From contig CM034609.1 in NCBI GenBank assembly GCA_020091685.1, forward strand, positions 15,468,023 through 15,532,022: a stretch of 64,000 nucleotides of DNA, given 5' to 3'. A model generated the notes under the pieces. The model was not told where the DNA came from and did no database searches. It saw nothing but the letters and a program-made list of their open reading frames with translations. The position numbers were made by a program, and so were the translations under genes. Each line of letters opens with the position of its first letter. Positions within the stretch are counted from its first letter, which is position 1. This document shows positions 23,377 through 34,796 of this stretch, one piece after another. The stretch is from Lutjanus erythropterus (Eukaryota; Chordata; Actinopteri; Lutjaniformes; Lutjanidae).

Positions 23377-26300
23377 GTATGTAAACACGCGCTTCACCCA
23401 GCACGCTGTGTGTATTATTATGATGATTATTATTCTAAGACATCTGTTTGGAGTGCATGCACTTAGCGACGGCGCTGAGGCAACATGCTTGATCTGATCT
23501 GTTATTGTGTACACGACCCACTCACGGGCAGCTGCGGGCATTAATTACCATCAAACGCTGAAATTACATTGCGTCTGAGCAAGCGGGGGCTCCGGCTCGC
23601 GCCACAGCATCCCCGTACTGGGGTTATTTCGCACATTTGACTGCGAAATCGATGTATTTTGTGGCTAACAAACATAAACCACGTGGTTCCGTGCACACCA
23701 CGCTGCTACCCTGCTCCAGAGCGCATCCCTGCTCTATTTATCCTCAAATTACCCCCCCCGTGTCACCTATAGGTGCTGTGATTTGCGTAAGAGAGGGAAA
23801 GGTTGTACGAGCGAGAGTCATGCAGTGCGAAGGGGTCTATTTTTGCCGCACACACCGCCTGGGTTGCCGATTTCGCTCAGAGCGATCTGAAGTTATTGTG
23901 GGTAGTGCGGCCATGCTTGTGGCTTGCGCTTAAAGTGATGAGGGGGTCTGGCGTTTGTTTCCTGTTTATGGCGCACTGTTTTCGTTCACTTGTAACGTAA
24001 AAATGTACAACTTCTGTCAAAATCGCCCCCCATTCGACGTGGCGATAGTTTCGTGGGTGATTCTGTGCGTGTTGTTCGCGGAATCGAGTCGCTTCCACTG
24101 CGTCTTTTCATCCCGCACCTCTGCCATGCTGCCTGCCGCATTGTTATAATGGCGGAGGACACGAAAAGTCTGCTTGGAGCACGGAGGTGGTGTCGGGCAC
24201 TGTGGTGACGAATGGGGTCGATTTGGCTCGTCAGAGACACATTTCCTCCAGTGTGTCCGGTAAAGGGACATTTGGTGTTCGCGGGGCTGCTGTAAAATTA
24301 AAAGTGGTGTTATTAATAAGGGGGTGTGTATGTCGCGGAAGGCCCCTCGATACGTCCGCAGCCCTGTTTGAAGAGGGAGGCGGAGGGATTCGCTCGCTGC
24401 TGTTGCTGCTGCCTGCTGGTAGTGACGCGGGCAGTCTGGGAAATGTAGTCCTGTTTTTATTTTGTTAAGTCCTCATTGTGAGTCTGCAGAAAATTGGCAA
24501 CTGCAACGATGACTTTCTGGTTAATAACATTCTGATGCTTGGAAAATTATTGATTCATAAAAACCGAGGTTAAGTGTTTTTCTTTATGAGTTTTTTCTAT
24601 TATATAAAAGCCCTTAAAGTAATGAAAAATAAATTTGCAGTGGAGCTGTTTAGCATTACAGAAGAATTTGATTTACAAAACAAGCCTGAGCCCTCCCAAT
24701 TAAACTAATTAGTTCAACTTTCTTCTCATATTTTAATATTATTTCATTTTCATGTTTGTTTGTTTGTTTTTTTTATTAATCATTTCTTTTTTTTTGTATA
24801 CACCTGCTCCCATGTGGTGATAAAATGATGCCATGATATTTGTACAAAGGAAAATTGTTTAATTAAAAAAAGTCTGCCAAGAATTGCTACATAGCAAGGA
24901 AAATCTATCCAAATGTAACACGAACTGACTTCAAATACTTAAAATTAACTGGAAACAGAAACTGAGTGCTCTGTAGAGCCTATCTGACTCTACTGTATAC
25001 ATCTATAAGTGTACTAATATTAAAATCTTTTGCCCCATAACTAGTGATTGTTTTCATTATTGATTAATATGTTGCTTTATCGTTTGGTCAGAAAATAGTA
25101 GGGATGCAACTAACAATTATTTTCATTAATCTGTAGATTATTTTCCCTGTTAAATCATCAGTTTTTTTTTGGTCTTTAAAATGTCAAAGAAAATGTGACA
25201 AATATCGATCAGTATTTCCCGAAGCCCAAGATGATGCTCTCAAATGTCTTGTTTTGTGCACACCCCAGAAATATTGAGTTTACCATCATAGAGGACAGCT
25301 GGAATTTTTTTCTTTAAAATCAAATTGATTAATTGATTAGCAAAATACGTGCTGATCGTTGACAACTAATTGATTTATTGTTGCAGCTATCCATCGATGT
25401 TTGAATTTTTGCTTGAAAATGAAACACTAATAAATTACCAATATACTTGCAGGATAACTTTCTGATTTGATCCATTAATCAATTAATCACCCAGTTGGTT
25501 GAGCTCCATTTAGTTTCCCAGTACTTAAAGTCCCGTTTTAAGCTGTAATCCACTCTAATTGGGACCCAGTCTGCTCCTCTGTAGTGGCTTGTGTTTGTGT
25601 GATACGGTGAAGTCCAGGCCCAGTTGGTCATGTTTTGGCAGTGGATGTGTTTGCTGGATGTGCAGTGTTGGTACGTGTGTGTGTGTGTCTGCGCACACAC
25701 TCCTTTTCTCATCTGTGTCTGCACAATTGTTCCCAGTGTTTGCACTGAGGCAGCTGAGTCAGTACAGATAAGAGCTTGGCTAGAGAGGGTCCCAGAGATA
25801 CTGAGCTTGATACAGAGGATGTTAGAGAAAGTTCGCTTAGAATTGAAATAATTGTCTTTTCACCGCATTTTTAGGGTGCAAATATTAACAGGCTCAGTGC
25901 CGCTCTAATATCCCTCTTTTACCATGTGTGGTGCTTGTAAGGCACCTTGTGGCAGGAAATAGACTCTGTTAGACCCTTCAAAATCACAACTTTGATTGCA
26001 TTGCATGTTTATTTATTAGAGTTGTTTCCATGCCAGAATACCAGTACTGGAAAATGCCTCCAATACTCGCTGAAATGCTGGTATTGGCGAGTACACAGTC
26101 TATGCACCGATCCAATATCACATAACTTATTAACTCCCCCAGAATGGCAAAGAGATGTTCTATAGCGTTCGTTCTCTGTATGTATTTGCTCTTGTTTTCT
26201 AAAGAGTTGAACCTGAGCCAGGTCAGACAACAATGATGGCAATCATATCACATCTATGTTGTCCAAAACTGCGATTTGATTTTAAGGTCACAATTTGATT

Positions 26301-29300
26301 TTTCGATTTAAACATTTTTTAAACACTTATGGCTGTGCTGTTTTTAAGTTTCATGCCCCAACAACTGCCATTAGCCTTTTCAGATTCTTCTAATAATCTA
26401 TAGGTATCAGGCATGATGTAACGGCCGGTAAGGTATGCTGTGTCATGTTTTTTCTTCAGACACACTCTGGATGCAGCAATTAGGTGGATATGTATTGTAG
26501 TGGGAAAATTATATGCTGAACTGGTCACTGTTGTTCCTCATAGTCACTTCTCATGTATTGTCAGACACTAACTGGTTACTTGCCCTTGAACACACAGCTG
26601 TTCTCCCTTTGGAAGAACAACATCTGATAACACAATCCTGACTCCTTCAGGTCCATCCTGACCCAACCTCCTTCGTCTCCTAACCCTATAAGACAGATTA
26701 ACATTCTTGACTCATTGTCAGTTCCTTTTACACTTTCTGTGTGACGGTGTACTGATCCTTTTGCGAAGCTCTATTAAAACACCACAAAGACAATCTTGGT
26801 CTTCGTGCCTGTCTTCATTTTCAGATTTTCCACCACAGTATAGAAAAAAGAAATACTGGGAGAGTCGCAGATTCTGCCTTTGATTTAGATTATTGAAATT
26901 TAAAGCTCATTTCCACCAATTGTCAATTTAACATTGAAATTGTGAAACCCCTAGTAAAAACAGGAATGTGCTTGTCTTTCTCGGTCCGTATTGCTCCGTG
27001 ATGTTTGAGCTTCTACAAGGAACTTTAATATTTTGTTGATTTTGGAGGCAGCAGTTTCCTCCATAATAATCAGAAAATATTACATCAAAAAATAAAATTA
27101 TCTCGGAAAGAAATCTCCCCCTGCTTCTTTCTAACTTGCTAAAGTACAGCTCAGTGTAACTTGGCCTGGACAAATGTAAACACGGGCTTGTTTCATCTGA
27201 TTTAAAGCAGGATCTGACACGGTGGCAGGCATTAAGAAAAACTATACAGACATGGATGATGAGATCATTTCATTGTGCTGCAACTTCATTACAATGGAGG
27301 TGAATGAAAACCCACCAGACCTCTACTGTTTTTTTTTTCTTCGGGTATAAAGTAGTTCAAGTAAAATCCTGCAAATTCAAAGAGCAAAGACACTGGCAGA
27401 AATGATGACATGTTACATTTTGAGTTAGATGGGATCATGATCACAGGAACACTGTTTTTATGTTCTATTACTCAGCCCTGGTGGAAAACAACAATTTCTA
27501 CGCCCATCCACTAACAGAAGAGGGAGTACAAAATGCCAGGCTGAGATAATTTGAGTTTTACTTCCATTTCAGTATGAATTCTTCATTTAACCTTGAATAA
27601 TGTGGTTTAAAGTTTAGAAACATAGTGACCATACAGTGGCTTGTCTTTCGCCATCGACCTGTAACTAGATGTTAATCAACAAGTTATTATTATAAATGTT
27701 TTGTTTTTATTTTATTAAATGATTCAGGTGTTGGAAACAATGTGTGTATAACATTTTCTATGGTTCCAGCCCTACAGGGAAGATGTTGCAGAACATTTGT
27801 GACCAACTTAACTGTTATTCTCCCCCTCCAGCCTGGCCAACATTCCTCTCACCCCAGAAACAGCCCGGGACCAAGAGAGGCGAATTCGCAGAGAGATTGC
27901 CAACAGCAACGAGCGTCGGCGTATGCAGAGCATCAATGCTGGATTCCAGTCACTTAAAACACTCATCCCACACAGCGATGGAGAGAAGCTCAGTAAGGTG
28001 GGTCGCTGAGAGACATTTGAATTAGGCGATGAGTTAGATGTAGCTGTGAGGGTCTGAACTCACCTTCACAACAAACCTGTAACGTCGTTCTTCTTCTTCT
28101 TCCTCTCGTTTTCCCACAGGCTGCCATCCTGCAACAGACAGCCGAGTACATTTTCACTTTGGAGCAGGAGAAGACGCGGCTATTGCAGCAGAACAGTCAG
28201 CTCAAGCGAATCATACAAGTAAATCATCACCACACCTGACGTTGTGAAAAAAGCAGTGCCTGTTTAAGTTTCAAACTTAAACTGAGCAACATATTCCCCT
28301 AAGCTGAGGGCTTCAGTTAGGAGTGTTGCATAAAGCCTCTTAGGTTGTCTCCTTGTCTTAGTGTTTAAGTCTTTCACGGCAGCTAACGTCAAATCCACAC
28401 TCTCTAAAAAGTTATGCATCACTCATAGTGTCCAGTGAGTTCTCCCTGTTCTGTCTCCTCCTCCTCGTCATTATCTCATGCATCTCAAGTGTCCTTAAAA
28501 CTTTCTGAGTTAAATGGTCACTGAGGACCTTCCAGCAACACATAAGGGAATACTTAACTGGTTTGGGGCAAACACTTGATTTTTATACATATCATTTTTT
28601 CTTAACACGTCCTTAAATGAAAGTTGCTGCCTTTTGGAATCATCAGATTTAGTGTTTACCTAAAACAGATACACTTCTGTTTGCTCTCCATAGGAGTTAA
28701 GTGGTTCCTCCCCTAAGAGGAGGCGTGCGGAGGAGAAAGATGAAGGGATTGGCTCGCCAGACATCCTGGAGGAGGAAAAGACCGAGGACCTGAGGAGGGA
28801 GATGATTGAGTTAAGGCAGCAGCTGGAGAAGGAGCGCTCGGTCAGGATGATGCTGGAAGATCAGGTAAGGATCAGCCACAACGCGTAACACGGTTTCAAA
28901 ATTCTGAAGTTGCATGCAGACAAACGCTGCGTGGCCATAATAGACGGGGCAAGACTGGCCTGTGAATAAATGCATGTGAAGGCGTGGGCTGCTGTTTTTC
29001 TGGATAATAAGCACTATAATGTTTATTTCTCAACTGATTTCAGTGAGTCAGGTTATATTAAAGGGTATATGATGTACGTGGAGTAAGTTAGGGATTGTTT
29101 TACCTTTTTTTCTTTTACATCACACAGATCATGAAGCCTTGAATATGACATGACTCACTGAAATCAGTTGAGAAACGGACCTTTTTATCTAAAAAAGTCA
29201 CAGCTTCTCCATTTACTTTCTGTTTGTTTACCGATCAGACCTGCCCCGTCCAATATGGCAGCAACGTTGATGTCCAAACCAAAAGCCAATGCAGCGTCTA

Positions 29301-32300
29301 CGTATAAATGTCCATAGTTCTTGAGTTGCTAACTCACACTTTGATTCCTGGCCCTGTGTGGTAGATGCGTTCCCTGGATGCCCAGCTGTACCCAGAGAAA
29401 CTGAAGGCGATTGCCCAGCACGTCCAGGATCAGCAGGCCCAAACACAGAGCCTTGTTCATTTGCAGCAGCACAAGCAGCTGGAGAGGGACCTCACTCCAG
29501 CCCACAGCCCACAGGTTGGAAACATTTGCATATAAGTCTGGACCATCCTAAACAGAGGAATCTTTTTGCAGGTTATGCTTGTGTGCTTGTAATTTCACTT
29601 TTTTTTTTGTAGCTGGTTAACTTCTATAAGTTGTATGTCCAGCCAGGGTTGGTGGTAAATGTAGGTAAATGAGTTCTCCTGCTGCAAAATCTGTTGTGTT
29701 TTCTGCACCAGTGATGTATCAGTGATGTCGTTGGTGTTAAGAAGGAACTACAGGACATTTCAGCAGCAATTTTTATCTAGTTTGGTCCATTTTATCCCTT
29801 ACATTATGAAGACCGTGACTGTCTGTTTTTGAACAACCATTTTAGACAAACCATTTTCAGCTGAGTATATTTTGAAAACCAGTGTTTATTTTGGGCTCAT
29901 TAGCCTAAATTCATCAGGCAGCTGGCACCAAACCCCCCCCCCTCCTCCCTCCTGTGTGTTGCTGCAGACTTTGAATCTGTCGCGTCGAAGCATATTGCAT
30001 CTTGAAACACACACCTGAACTAATCTCACGGTAGATGTCATACTGACAGTTGCACATGACAGTGTCTTCCGTGTCCAGAGTTAGAGCTGTCAACAGCTAA
30101 GACACGTTTATAGTGTGTTAAACAGGCAGCGCGCAGATCTCTCTGCTGTGCCTGTCTCCTGCCCTGACAGCCGCAGTATCCTGTTTCTGCAGGCTGGCCC
30201 TAACTGAACATGATGCCAAATCAATCGCCGTGCGCTGTCTGTCTGCCCGGCCACTACGTGTGGCAGCTGGGCGCGAGTAGTGAAAGATGATTGATACAGT
30301 CTGGATCAGTCATGTGACACTTTGTGACTCCCCAAGCAGAACTGAGCAATACGACCTCAAATCAATATCATAAAACTAACTTGGTAAATGACTGGAAATG
30401 AATTGATCTCTTAGTCAAATGTATCATCTTTTTTAATAAGATTGTGGCTCCATGTCAACCAGGGACGCATGATATTGGATTCTCTCCGATGAGCCAGTGT
30501 TTTCTAATTCCTTTTGGTTCTTGCAGATAGCAATATATGCACATATTTTTTCCACCTAATTGCAGAGAACATCAAGTCGCTCCTGTCGTAATATTAATAT
30601 GTTATTATGCCCAATATTATCATAGTGACTCACTGGCAGATACAGACATAAAATTCACTACTTTTTAAAATGCATGTATTCACTGGGAAATGTATTAAAC
30701 TACCCCTGACAGTTTTTTTTTCTCTTTGTTCTTCAAAAATTCATAGTAATGATCGGGATGATGCCTCTTAAAATGGCCAATTACATTTGAAATGTTGAAG
30801 GAATGTGATTTGGCTCTTTGTCGAAAATGCTGACGCTGAGCAATCATTTCAAATAGCAACTTTTCTATCCATTTCAGACACTTCAGAAAAATCCCACATC
30901 ACAGACGTACTCACACCACATGCTCATTTAAAGCGCAATGTTATTGGCAGAAATATTGGCATTTCAAGCCAATACCGATATTTCATTTTAAAGTCTTTAT
31001 CTGTCGATACCAGTGATGCGCAGATCATATTATACATCTCTAAATGTCAACTAAAAGCTTGATCTGCTTTAATATTTCTGGCAGGCATGTGGTTTTTGTA
31101 CTGCTGTGGGCTGCTGTGCTTCCTTCTGGTCTAGCTCATATTGATTTACAGCAGCACCAGCAAGTTTCACTCTCATGAGAATATTGAGCCCCCTTTATAT
31201 GTGTGATATCAGGAAAAAATGAACTGGCTCCCCGGCACACTCGGTTTTTAGAGGGAGCTCAAAACAACACAGTGCAAAAAAGCTTTCCCCAAACATAAGG
31301 ACATGAGAAACTTTGGGATGATGAAATATTCCTAACATCTGTCCTGGCTAATATTAAATATGCTGCCCAGCTGGATTCCCAATTATGTGTCTGTTGGTGC
31401 GAGGGTTTCCAAACTTTTTCATGTTGAGGACCCCAACACTAGATGCACATTAAACCAGAGGTTTTCAAGTTCTTCTCAGCTAAGGACCCCTCACAAGACA
31501 GAAAATATAAAAGGGACCTTGTCGTGTGTGTATTTTGACATAGCCTTTTTTTTTTACACTACCACTTAATTATGAGAAGGATAACAAAAGATAAATGTAC
31601 CAGAAAGATATTAGACATGCATTATATCACAGAAATAAATGAATAGCTGCTGTATTGTGCACAACCTGTTGGGATTCATTCATTACTTTGATCCAGCTGC
31701 TGCTATTTAAAAAAATGCTATTTATTGCTGATATTACATCATTATTTATTGTGCTGTCTACCTGAGGACTGCTGCACTTTGAGCACTGGTCACCTTGTTA
31801 TCTATCTATTTTATATTTTTATACTTGGATATTTATTACAAGCTCCTTTGATGTTTTTATTGTGTCCTTACAGCAGGACCTGAGTACTTTGTTTGTGTTT
31901 GTCATGATACTTGATTGTACTCTTAACATTGTTCTACAAGAGTACTTGACCATTACAAACTGTTTTCTGCTTGTTCCTTCTTACCAGGTTTTGGCCCCGG
32001 GTACCCCCCCTGCACCTACACACCATGCCACGGTCATCGTCCCTGCACCTGTCCAGACTCCCCTGCCCCATCATGTCACCGTGGTAACGATGGGCCCAGC
32101 ATCAGTTATCAATACAGTGTCCACATCCCGACAGAACCTGGACACCATTGTTCAAGTAAGAGGCAGATCTGAGCACTAGAGGGTGCTGTTGTCACTGACA
32201 TCAATTACCTCTCTTGTCTTTCTTCTCATTACATTTCTTTTAATACATTTAACAGAGAAATGTATATTTAAGAATATTGAAAAAAGTAAATGATTATAAA

Positions 32301-32532
32301 ATAAACAAAACTTTACAAAGAAAACGTCAGCTTAAATATAAATTATCCAACTTCTCCCATCCTCTTTCTCCAGGCAATCCAGCACATTGAGGGCACCCAG
32401 GGGAAGGGTTGCGTCGGTGAGGAAGAGCAGCGGAGGGCGGTCATCGTCACTTCAGGTCGTGTCCTCTCTGACGCAGCAGGCTCAGACACGGCCTCAAACA
32501 GCGACGGGCCTGACGACTGTTCACTGCCCTGA
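23288..32532 (+). CDS. tfap4: TFAP4 (AP-4) bHLH-leucine-zipper transcription factor, seven coding exons
   Basis: Nuclear transcription factor of the bHLH-zipper class that binds symmetrical CAGCTG E-boxes as a homodimer; a MYC target linked to cell-cycle control in mammals (family knowledge). Coding exons are 23288-23376, 27832-27997, 28120-28218, 28694-28864, 29365-29514, 31988-32155 and 32374-32532, all with GT-AG borders and one open frame of 333 codons (human about 338). The N-terminus MEYFMVPAQKVPSLQHF is near-identical to the human protein. The basic region lies near residues 46-61 (ANSNERRRMQ, with the E-box-contact Glu57 and Arg60), helix-loop-helix about 61-102, first zipper about 97-118, and a second leucine-rich coil about 150-175. 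A Gln-rich stretch (182-220), a Pro-rich stretch (226-250) and the conserved SRQNLDTIVQAIQHIEG block follow. The C-terminal acidic tail is shorter than in human. The start has A at -3 and G at +4. Intron phases and protein length support a working gene. Confidence 0.97.
25098..25390 (+). repeat. MITE copy, TAGGGCTGCAACTAAC family (c), in tfap4 intron 1
   Basis: Begins TAGGGATGCAACTAACAATT and ends ATTTATTGTTGCAGCTA; the interior has GATCAGTATTTCCCGAAGCC and CAAATGTCTTGTTTTG. The most complete copy of this family in the window. Confidence 0.75.
26920..27240 (-). repeat. Interspersed repeat shared with srl intron 1
   Basis: Its reverse complement aligns by eye with 41540-41800: both carry GTGTTTACATTT, CAGGRGGAGATTT, TTTTTGA-ATCATATTTT-like and CCAAAAYCAACAAAATAT blocks in the same order. 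Misleading short open frames on each copy give similar peptides (both contain CLQNQQN or GLQNQQN). Confidence 0.6.
27832..27997 (+). CDS. tfap4: tfap4 coding exon 2 (basic region, helix 1)
   Basis: The acceptor is a pyrimidine tract ending CTCCAG. The exon completes Ser30 and encodes residues 30-85: the linker, basic region, helix 1 and loop (FQSLKTLIPHSDGEKLSK). The donor is GTGGGT. Confidence 0.97.
28120..28218 (+). CDS. tfap4: tfap4 coding exon 3 (helix 2, first zipper)
   Basis: Residues 86-118, AAILQQTAEYIFTLEQEK through QLKRIIQ. The acceptor is TTCCCACAG and the donor GTAAAT. Phase-0 borders; intron 2 is only 122 nt. Confidence 0.97.
28694..28864 (+). CDS. tfap4: tfap4 coding exon 4 (basic patch, second coil)
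   Basis: Residues 119-175. Contains the ELSGSSPKRRRAEEKDEGIG segment, with a possible nuclear-localisation patch KRRR, and the second leucine-rich coil REMIELRQQLEKERS. Acceptor CCATAG, donor GTAAGG. Confidence 0.96.
28910..29290. repeat. Long inverted-repeat element filling tfap4 intron 4
   Basis: Arms of about 130 bp on either side of a roughly 95-bp loop. The inner arm is perfect over 25 bp (starts TTTCTCAACTGATTTCAGTG near 29024; inverse ends near 29175). The outer arms share GACGGGGCA and ACG(C/T)TGC. Intron 4 is 500 nt, so the element makes up most of it. Confidence 0.7.
29365..29514 (+). CDS. tfap4: tfap4 coding exon 5 (Gln-rich)
   Basis: Residues 176-225, starting MRSLDAQLYPEKLK (human has VRSLEAHMYPEKLK), followed by a Gln/His-rich run. 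The acceptor GTGTGGTAG has a weak pyrimidine tract, so the border rests mainly on homology. The donor is GTTGGA. A long inverted-repeat element ends roughly 70 nt upstream of the acceptor. Confidence 0.92.
30466..31045. repeat. MITE in tfap4 intron 5
   Basis: Starts GACGCATGATATTGGATTCT and ends with CAATACCGATATTTC then CGATACCAGTGATGCGCAGATCATA. Matches, from memory, a common fish element rich in CCGATATC-like words. Diverged. Confidence 0.5.
31388..31505. repeat. Two tandem copies of a CAAACTTTTTCA...GGACCCC unit
   Basis: GGTTTCCAAACTTTTTCATG..GAGGACCCC is followed at about 60 bp by GGTTTTCAAGTTCTTCTC..AAGGACCCC. Resembles the terminus of a fish transposon. Confidence 0.45.
31988..32155 (+). 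CDS. tfap4: tfap4 coding exon 6 (Pro-rich)
   Basis: Residues 226-281. Reads through APTHHATVIVPAPVQ to HHVTVVTMGPASVINTVS and SRQNLDTIVQ, closely matching human TFAP4. Acceptor TTACCAG, donor GTAAGA. Confidence 0.96.
32374..32532 (+). CDS. tfap4: tfap4 terminal coding exon 7
   Basis: Residues 282-333 and stop TGA at 32530-32532. Contains AIQHIEGTQGK, EEEQRRAVIV and a C-terminal SDTASNSDGPDD motif; the acidic tail is shorter than in mammals. The acceptor is TTTCTCCAG; intron 6 is 218 nt. Confidence 0.95.
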   Translation, partial: AIQHIEGTQGKGCVGEEEQRRAVIVTSGRVLSDAAGSDTASNSDGPDDCSLP

Positions 32533-32570
32533 GTTCACCCCTGACGCCTCGCACGCCACCTACACCTAGA

Positions 32571-32595
32571 TACACACACACACTTACACACACAC

Positions 32596-32639
<44 letters not shown>
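32571..32639. repeat. (CA)n microsatellite at start of tfap4 3' UTR
   Basis: CA run with two TTA interruptions, starting 39 nt after the tfap4 stop codon. Confidence 0.95.
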
Positions 32640-32643
<4 letters not shown>

Positions 32644-33990
32644 CCCAAGCAGACCAGGGCTACAAGAGGCGACAGACCCACAGCACTCTCGTTCAGTGGA
32701 CAGTAATAGGGCTGGTAGACAGATTGAAGCACTCGTTTTTTTGTTTTGTTTTTTCCTTTTCACTGCACACTCTTACATGTTGTACCATGATAGACAGCCC
32801 AAATAGGTTTACACTTAGACACTCATACATGCAGTCTCTTCTGCATCTTCTTCTCTGCTTATCTCTAGCCCCCTGCTACACACATACTCACGTCTGTTCG
32901 TTAATCTGTAGAAAAAGGTCATTAGAGCGACTACTTCACCGACTGATGTATACATGCTCGGTCATACTGGATACTAGAATTTCGAATGTCTGCAAAACAT
33001 CACCATCGATCACCGGGACTGTTCTCTTTATTTCGTCCCTGAAGCCATGTGACTGATCCACGAAACAGGAGACAAAGTCAATAAGGAGCCCAGCAGTGTG
33101 GCGTCGTCACCACCCAACACCAGAGCAATTTTTATTTTTTTTTTTTCAGTTTAAGATGAACATCCTTTAAACCTCCTTCTCTGAGCTGTTTGGAGAGACA
33201 CTGTGAGCCAACAAGACTGTCTCAAACTTTCCACCTTTTAGGCATCTGGTATGAGAGAATATGTTCTTTTTCTCTTGTGAAGTCTACTTTTTCATGTTTT
33301 GTTTCTCTGAGGCTCCCTCAGCCAGCAAGTTAAAAGTGATTGTATTGGGAAAAAAAAAGCTGTTTTCATGGCTGACTGATGCTTACAGGAGGAGAGAGTG
33401 TGCTTTCTGGTTCACAACTCTGTTCTTTTTGTTTGTTTGTCTGTTTGTTTGTTGCCATTTTACTGGGCTGGGTTCCCAGTAATCCCACATATATATTTGG
33501 CATGTTCTTTTTACTCATGGCCCAACACAAATAATCAGTGCTTTGACATTTCTTGACACCCTCCCCTCTTGAATATAAAAGCACCTGGCTTGTTAAATAA
33601 GCTAATCTGTGGGCACTCTTGAGTGATTTCCACTGATGTGTGTGTGTGTGTTTGTGTGTCCCTTTTAGCGTTTTGAATCAGCAGGGCTCAGTGGTGTCCC
33701 AGACTCTGGCAGTCTGCAGCAACACCACCTTTGCCTTTGAAACTGAGGCACACGTGTATCTGCACACAGCATTCATTCACACATACAAATAGGACTGACA
33801 TACAATCACTTGTTTGCTCAATCTTAAGGGCTAAATCAGCCCTTAACAGTGTAGTTTCTTGTCCAAATGTTGGGACATCTATCAAAGCAGAGTATACTTC
33901 AAATACAAGGAAAATGCCCAGTGAAATTGTTTGAATGTGCCATGGAGGTGACTGGGTTGATCACACGTGCTCTATGCATTTGCTTACATA

Positions 33991-34796
33991 CAACTCCAAT
34001 TCCAAAAAAATGGGATGTTGTGTAAAATGTAAATAAAAACAGAATGCAGTGATTTGCAAAAAAATACTTTTCAACCCATATTCAACTGAATACAGTACAG
34101 AGAAGATAAGTCATATTTAAACTGATAGATTTTATTTTTATATGTAAATATACACTCATTCTGAATTTGATGTCTGCAACATGTTTCAAAAAAGTTAGGA
34201 CAGGAGCATGTTTACCACTGTGATGCATCACCTTTTCTTTTAACAACACTTCAAAAGTGTTTTTGAACTGAGGACACTAATTGATGAAGTTCCGAAAGTG
34301 AAATTCTCTCTCATTCTTGCTTGATATACGACTTCAACTCCTCGGGGTCTCGGTGGTCGTATTTTGTGCTTCATAAATTTTCATTGGGAGACAGATCTGG
34401 ACTGCAGACAGGCCAGTCTAGTACTCAAACCCTTTAACTATGAAACCATGCTCTTGTAACACATGCAGAATGTGTTTTGGCATTGTCTCGCTGAAATAAG
34501 CAAAGACTTGTCTAAAAAAAAGATGTCTGGATGAACACGTTGCTCCAAAACCTGTATATGTTTTGAGCATTCCACAACTTTTGTTGCCCCGTCCCAACTT
34601 TTTCGAGTCCTGTTGCAGCCATCAAATTCAGAATGACTGTATATTTACAAAAAAAAAATATCAGCTTGAATATTGGTTAAATATTTTGTCTTTGTACTGT
34701 ATTTAATTGAATACAAGTCGAAGTATTCTCAGATCATTGCGCTCTGTTTTCATTTACGCTTTACACAGCTTCTCAACTTTTTTGGAATCGCGGTTG
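33991..34796 (-). mobile_element. Tc/mariner-like remnant in tfap4 3' UTR
   Basis: Terminal inverted repeats CAACTCCAATTCCAAAAAAA and (inverse of the right end) CAACCGCGATTCCAAAAAAG; TA at the left border, CA at the right. Orientation is minus relative to the copy at 52311. The middle is deleted: sequence jumps from the TGCTCCAAAACCTGTATATG segment almost straight to the far terminal region. No transposase is possible from this copy. I recall the family as widespread in percomorphs; subgroup not assigned. Confidence 0.8.

Larger units (their letters stand above)
23377..27831 (+). other. tfap4: tfap4 intron 1
   Basis: The first kilobase (to about 24460) is still CpG-rich and holds CAGCTG at 23529 and CACGTG at 23680. 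The remainder is A+T-rich non-coding sequence with an inverted-repeat MITE copy at 25098-25390, a degraded element near 26020-26130 and a repeat shared with srl intron 1 at 26920-27240. No additional coding exon was recognised. Confidence 0.85.

Noticed and set aside
29228-29612. Open frames on both strands around tfap4 exon 5
   Set aside because: Off-frame readings of exon 5 and its flanks; the true frame is fixed by match to human TFAP4.
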